A stretch of 9,740 bases of DNA from an uncultured Collinsella sp. GTDB taxonomy: Bacteria; Actinomycetota; Coriobacteriia; Coriobacteriales; Coriobacteriaceae. Below are positions 6,961 through 9,740 of the stretch, piece after piece (within the stretch, counting starts at the first letter, position 1; each line of letters starts with the position of its first letter). The notes under the pieces are model-generated. The model was given only the letters and a program-made list of their open reading frames with translations, had not been told where the DNA came from and ran no database searches. The stretch spans positions 1 to 9,740 of the forward strand of contig CALGZY010000197.1 of assembly GCA_937934355.1 (NCBI GenBank), given 5' to 3'. Position numbers and translations under genes: made by a program.

Positions 6961-8514
6961 TTAGGCCTCGGTGGCGAGCACGCGACCCGTCATCTCGGCG
7001 GAAGGCTCAATACCAGCCATGGTGAGCATGGTCGGAGCGATATCGGAAAGACGGCCGTCCTCGATACCGGTGAGCTGTGCCTTCTCATCAACAATGATGA
7101 ACGGCACGCGGTTGGTGGTGTGAGCCGTAAACGGATGCTTGGAACCGTCGGAAGCAACGTCAAACATGTGATCGGCGTTGCCGTGGTCGGCGGTAATCAG
7201 CGCAAAGCCGCCCTTAGCGAGAATCGCCGGGACAACCTTGGACAGGGCATCGTCAACAGCCTCGACGGCCTTAACGGCGGCGTCGAAGACACCGGTGTGG
7301 CCAACCATGTCGCAGTTCGCGAAGTTCACGATGTAGAAATCAGCGCGATCCTCGTTGATAGCGGCGACAAGCTTCTCAGTAACCTCGGGAGCACTCATCT
7401 CAGGCTGCAGATCGTAGGTAGCGACCTTGGGGGAAGCGACGAGCACGCGCTCCTCGCCCTCCTTGGGCTCCTCGATGCCGCCGTTGAGGAAGAACGTCAC
7501 GTGGGCGTACTTCTCGGTCTCGGCGGTGTGCAGCTGCTTCAGGCCATTGGCGGCGATGACGTCGGCCAGGACGTTCTCGGGGAACGTCTTGGGGAAGGCG
7601 ACCTCGACGTCAAACGTCGGATCGTACTCGGTCATCGTCACAAAGTGCGAAAGCTTGATCTGCTCGCGCTCAAAGCCGTCGAACTCCTTGTCCGTGAACA
7701 CGCGGGTCATCTGACGAGCGCGGTCGGGACGGAAGTTGAAGAAGATGGCCGCGTCGCCCTCGTGGATGCCCTCGTTGTGGGCAGCGAAGGGTTCGACGAA
7801 CTCGTCGCCGCGCGGATCCTTCTCGTAGTAGGCCTTGATACCGGCAACGGGGTCGGTATCAGCATCGGACGCGTTGACCATGACATCGTAGGCGCGCTGG
7901 ATGCGCTCCCAACGGTTGTCGCGGTCCATGGCCCAATAGCGGCCCGAAACGGTGGCGACGCGAGCGTCGCAACCGGTCTCCTCGGAAATCTTAGCCAGGA
8001 AGGCGCAGAACTCGCTCATGTAGCCGGCACCAGACTGCGGGTCGACATCGCGACCATCCATAAAGGCGTGGACGCGAACGGTCTTGACACCATGCTGGGC
8101 AGCCATCTTGACCAGGGCCTCGACGTGGTTCATGTGAGAATGAACACCGCCAGGGCTCATAAGGCCCATGAGGTGGAGAGTCTTACCCTCGGCCTTGACA
8201 TCGTCCATAGCCTTGACGAAAACCTCGTTCTTGGCAATGGAGCCGTCCTTGATGGCATTGTTGATGCGCGAAAGCTCCTGGAACACGATGCGGCCGGCAC
8301 CGATGTTGAGGTGACCCACCTCGGAGTTGCCCATCTGGCCGTCGGGAAGGCCCACGTCCTCGCCCGAAGCGCCGAGCGTAGTGTGAGGATACTTCTCGTA
8401 CAGGCTATCAAGGAAGGGCGTCTTGGCAGCGGCGACGGCGTTCTCGCCATCAGCCGGAGCCAGGCCGCAGCCATCCATGATGATCAGGAGTGCAGGAAGA
8501 TGACGCTGTGCCAT
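6961..8514 (-). CDS. gpmI: 2,3-bisphosphoglycerate-independent phosphoglycerate mutase
   Basis: This 517-residue cytoplasmic enzyme interconverts 3- and 2-phosphoglycerate in glycolysis using two divalent metal ions, classically manganese, and a phosphoserine intermediate. By alignment in memory to the Bacillus enzyme, the catalytic residues are all present: D14 and the phosphorylated S64 (in MGNSEVGH), D402 and H406 (NCDMVGH), D443 and H444 (TADHGN) and H461. Substrate-contacting motifs such as PGGVHSH (121-127) and FMDGRDVDP (151-159) are also visible. Length is normal (about 510). The start at 8514 is only 5 nt after the tpiA stop. The local Shine-Dalgarno is poor (AGGA only 3 nt away, or GGCGAG at 8 nt), which suggests translational coupling to tpiA. 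A terminator follows. No defect seen. Confidence 0.96.
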   Translation of the reverse strand: MAQRHLPALLIIMDGCGLAPADGENAVAAAKTPFLDSLYEKYPHTTLGASGEDVGLPDGQMGNSEVGHLNIGAGRIVFQELSRINNAIKDGSIAKNEVFVKAMDDVKAEGKTLHLMGLMSPGGVHSHMNHVEALVKMAAQHGVKTVRVHAFMDGRDVDPQSGAGYMSEFCAFLAKISEETGCDARVATVSGRYWAMDRDNRWERIQRAYDVMVNASDADTDPVAGIKAYYEKDPRGDEFVEPFAAHNEGIHEGDAAIFFNFRPDRARQMTRVFTDKEFDGFEREQIKLSHFVTMTEYDPTFDVEVAFPKTFPENVLADVIAANGLKQLHTAETEKYAHVTFFLNGGIEEPKEGEERVLVASPKVATYDLQPEMSAPEVTEKLVAAINEDRADFYIVNFANCDMVGHTGVFDAAVKAVEAVDDALSKVVPAILAKGGFALITADHGNADHMFDVASDGSKHPFTAHTTNRVPFIIVDEKAQLTGIEDGRLSDIAPTMLTMAGIEPSAEMTGRVLATEA

Positions 8515-8519
8515 ATGTC

Positions 8520-9290
8520 CTACTCGCCTGCCTTGACGACCATAGAGGCGAAGTCGGCAGCCTTGAGCGAAGCGCCGCCCACGAGGGCGCCGTCAACGTC
8601 GGGCTTGGCGACGAGCTCGGCGATGTTGCCGGGCTTGGCGGAACCGCCGTAGAGAACGCGGATGCCGTCGGCGAGCTCCTCGCCAAACATCTCCTTGAGG
8701 GTCTCACGGATAGCGCCGCAGACCTCCTGAGCGTCCTCGGCGGTAGCGGTCTTGCCGGTGCCGATGGCCCAGATGGGCTCGTAGGCGACGACGACCTGCT
8801 TGGGGCAGGTGATCTCAAGACCAGCAAGGCCGGCCTTGACCTGGTTCACGACGTGCTCGACATAGGTGCCAGCCTCGCGGACCTCGAGGGACTCGCCGCA
8901 GCAGAAGACGGGAACAAGACCGGCGGCAACGAGGGCCTTGGCCTTCTTGTTCTGGTCCTCGTCAGTCTCGTGGAAGTAGTCACGACGCTCGGAGTGGCCG
9001 ATGATGCAGTAGGTGCAGCCGGCAGACTTGAGCATGTCGCAAGAGGACTCACCGGTGAAAGCACCCTTGGCCTCCCAGTACACGTTTTGTGCACCGAGGG
9101 CGATGGGGGCAGCCTGAATGCGGTCATGAACCGTGGTGATGTCGATGGTCGGAGGGCAGACGAGCACCTCGACGCCAGCCGGAACCTCGGGCAGAGCCTG
9201 GGCCAGCTCGTCGGCGAGCTTGGCGGCAGCGGCAACGTCGTTATTCATCTTCCAGTTGCCGGCGATAAGGGTGGTGCGGTTACTCGGCAT
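8520..9290 (-). CDS. tpiA: Triosephosphate isomerase
   Basis: This 256-residue TIM-barrel enzyme interconverts dihydroxyacetone phosphate and glyceraldehyde 3-phosphate in the cytoplasm. The active site is complete: N12 and K14 in AGNWKMN, the electrophile H99 in IIGHSERR, the general base E171 in [12 protein letters not shown] with its mobile loop 6 directly after, and the phosphate-binding YGGSAKP (214-220) and GALVGGASL (234-242). Alanine replaces the more usual valine in YGGSVKP, a conservative change. The start at 9290 is supported by TGGAGG about 9 nt upstream and by the N-terminus beginning just before the first beta strand. The gene overlaps the end of pgk by 11 nt in another frame, an operon arrangement, and gpmI follows 5 nt after its TAG stop. 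Confidence 0.97.
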   Translation of the reverse strand: MPSNRTTLIAGNWKMNNDVAAAAKLADELAQALPEVPAGVEVLVCPPTIDITTVHDRIQAAPIALGAQNVYWEAKGAFTGESSCDMLKSAGCTYCIIGHSERRDYFHETDEDQNKKAKALVAAGLVPVFCCGESLEVREAGTYVEHVVNQVKAGLAGLEITCPKQVVVAYEPIWAIGTGKTATAEDAQEVCGAIRETLKEMFGEELADGIRVLYGGSAKPGNIAELVAKPDVDGALVGGASLKAADFASMVVKAGE

Positions 9291-9740
9291 CGTTCAGCGC
9301 CTCCACTCCAGGAAGGGGCTTACCCTCGACGAGCTGCATAGATGCACCACCGCCGGTGGAAATAAAGGTCATCTTGTCGGCCAGGCCAAACTTGTTGACA
9401 GCAGCCACGGAGTCGCCGCCGCCGATAACGGAGTCGCAGTCCTGGTTCGCAGCGATGGCCTCGGCAATAGCCTTGGTACCGTGAGCGAACTTGTCCATCT
9501 CGAACACGCCGCAGGGGCCGTTCCAGAAGACCGTCTTGGCCTTAGCGATAGCGTCTGCAAAGAGCTTCTCGGTCTCGGGACCGATGTCAAGGCCCTCCCA
9601 GCCGTCAGCGATCTCGCCGGTCTTGGCAACCTGGGTGTTTGCGTCCTCGGAGAAGGCGTCAGCGGTCACGTTGTCAACGGGAAGCAGGAACTCGACGCCG
9701 TTCTTCTTGGCCTTGTCGAGCATCTCGAGAGCGCGGTCGC
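9280..9740 (-). CDS. pgk: Phosphoglycerate kinase, C-terminal part (cut by window edge)
   Basis: The open frame runs from the window edge to a TAA at 9282-9280 and supplies about 152 residues, roughly the last 40 percent of a normal enzyme of about 395. It is the nucleotide-binding C-terminal domain. Recognisable stretches are [12 protein letters not shown], the [10 protein letters not shown] segment, the [10 protein letters not shown] loop and the [20 protein letters not shown] terminus with the glycine-rich catalytic loop. The first codons in the window (DRALEM, then LDKAKKNG) are coding although they precede the first ATG, so the ATG at 9723 is internal. The enzyme makes ATP and 3-phosphoglycerate from 1,3-bisphosphoglycerate; its product feeds GpmI encoded two genes downstream. 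The operon promoter must lie beyond the window, probably before gap or pgk. Confidence 0.97.
   Translation of the reverse strand, partial: DRALEMLDKAKKNGVEFLLPVDNVTADAFSEDANTQVAKTGEIADGWEGLDIGPETEKLFADAIAKAKTVFWNGPCGVFEMDKFAHGTKAIAEAIAANQDCDSVIGGGDSVAAVNKFGLADKMTFISTGGGASMQLVEGKPLPGVEALNDAE

Noticed and set aside
4604..8652. Very long plus-strand open frames opposite oppA (4604-6271) and gpmI (6904-8652), and similar ones opposite oppF, oppD, oppB and tpiA
   Set aside because: They mirror strongly recognised minus-strand genes with complete catalytic motifs, their translations resemble no family and are low in complexity (rich in D, G, H, R, V), and no ribosome-binding sites support them. 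They arise from codon bias of the real genes.

Overview
All recognised genes in this window lie on the minus strand, so they read from right to left. The DNA is moderately GC-rich. The genes are tightly packed, have good AAGGAG/GGAGG ribosome-binding sites and end at intrinsic terminators. The gene set (pgk-tpiA-gpmI followed by secG; an opp operon whose binding protein is a cysteine-rich lipoprotein with a twin-arginine signal) and the protein style suggest a monoderm gut anaerobe, most likely an actinobacterium of the class Coriobacteriia (Collinsella-like). That placement is inference from pattern recognition, not from a search.

Right part (9740 down to about 6485): the end of a lower-glycolysis operon. 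The C-terminal part of phosphoglycerate kinase (pgk, cut by the window edge) overlaps tpiA by 11 nt. tpiA is followed after 5 nt by gpmI (cofactor-independent phosphoglycerate mutase). A GC-rich hairpin with a short U-tract (6901-6933) follows gpmI. Next come a 109-nt gap and secG (SecYEG translocon subunit), which ends at a strong intrinsic terminator (6485-6519).

Middle and left part (about 6488 down to 260): a complete oligopeptide ABC importer operon in the order oppA-oppB-oppC-oppD-oppF. A sigma70-type promoter (about 6347-6375) and a leader with a stable hairpin precede oppA. oppA and oppB are separated by 156 nt holding a 9-bp stem-loop without a proper U-tract, which may allow more binding protein than membrane components to be made. 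oppB to oppF are nearly contiguous (gaps of 14 and 2 nt, then a TAATG stop-start overlap). The operon ends at an excellent terminator (260-296). OppA captures peptides outside the cell, OppB and OppC form the channel, and OppD and OppF are the ATPases.

Left edge (259 down to 1): there is no gene body except the first nine codons of a minus-strand gene starting at 27 with a perfect Shine-Dalgarno. The roughly 200 nt before it can fold into several consecutive stems, some mutually exclusive, one of which could compete for the ribosome-binding site. I consider this a candidate structured regulatory leader of unidentified class, and it is the most interesting unexplained element here. The enzymes and transporter look ordinary; I see no phage, transposon, CRISPR array or defence system.
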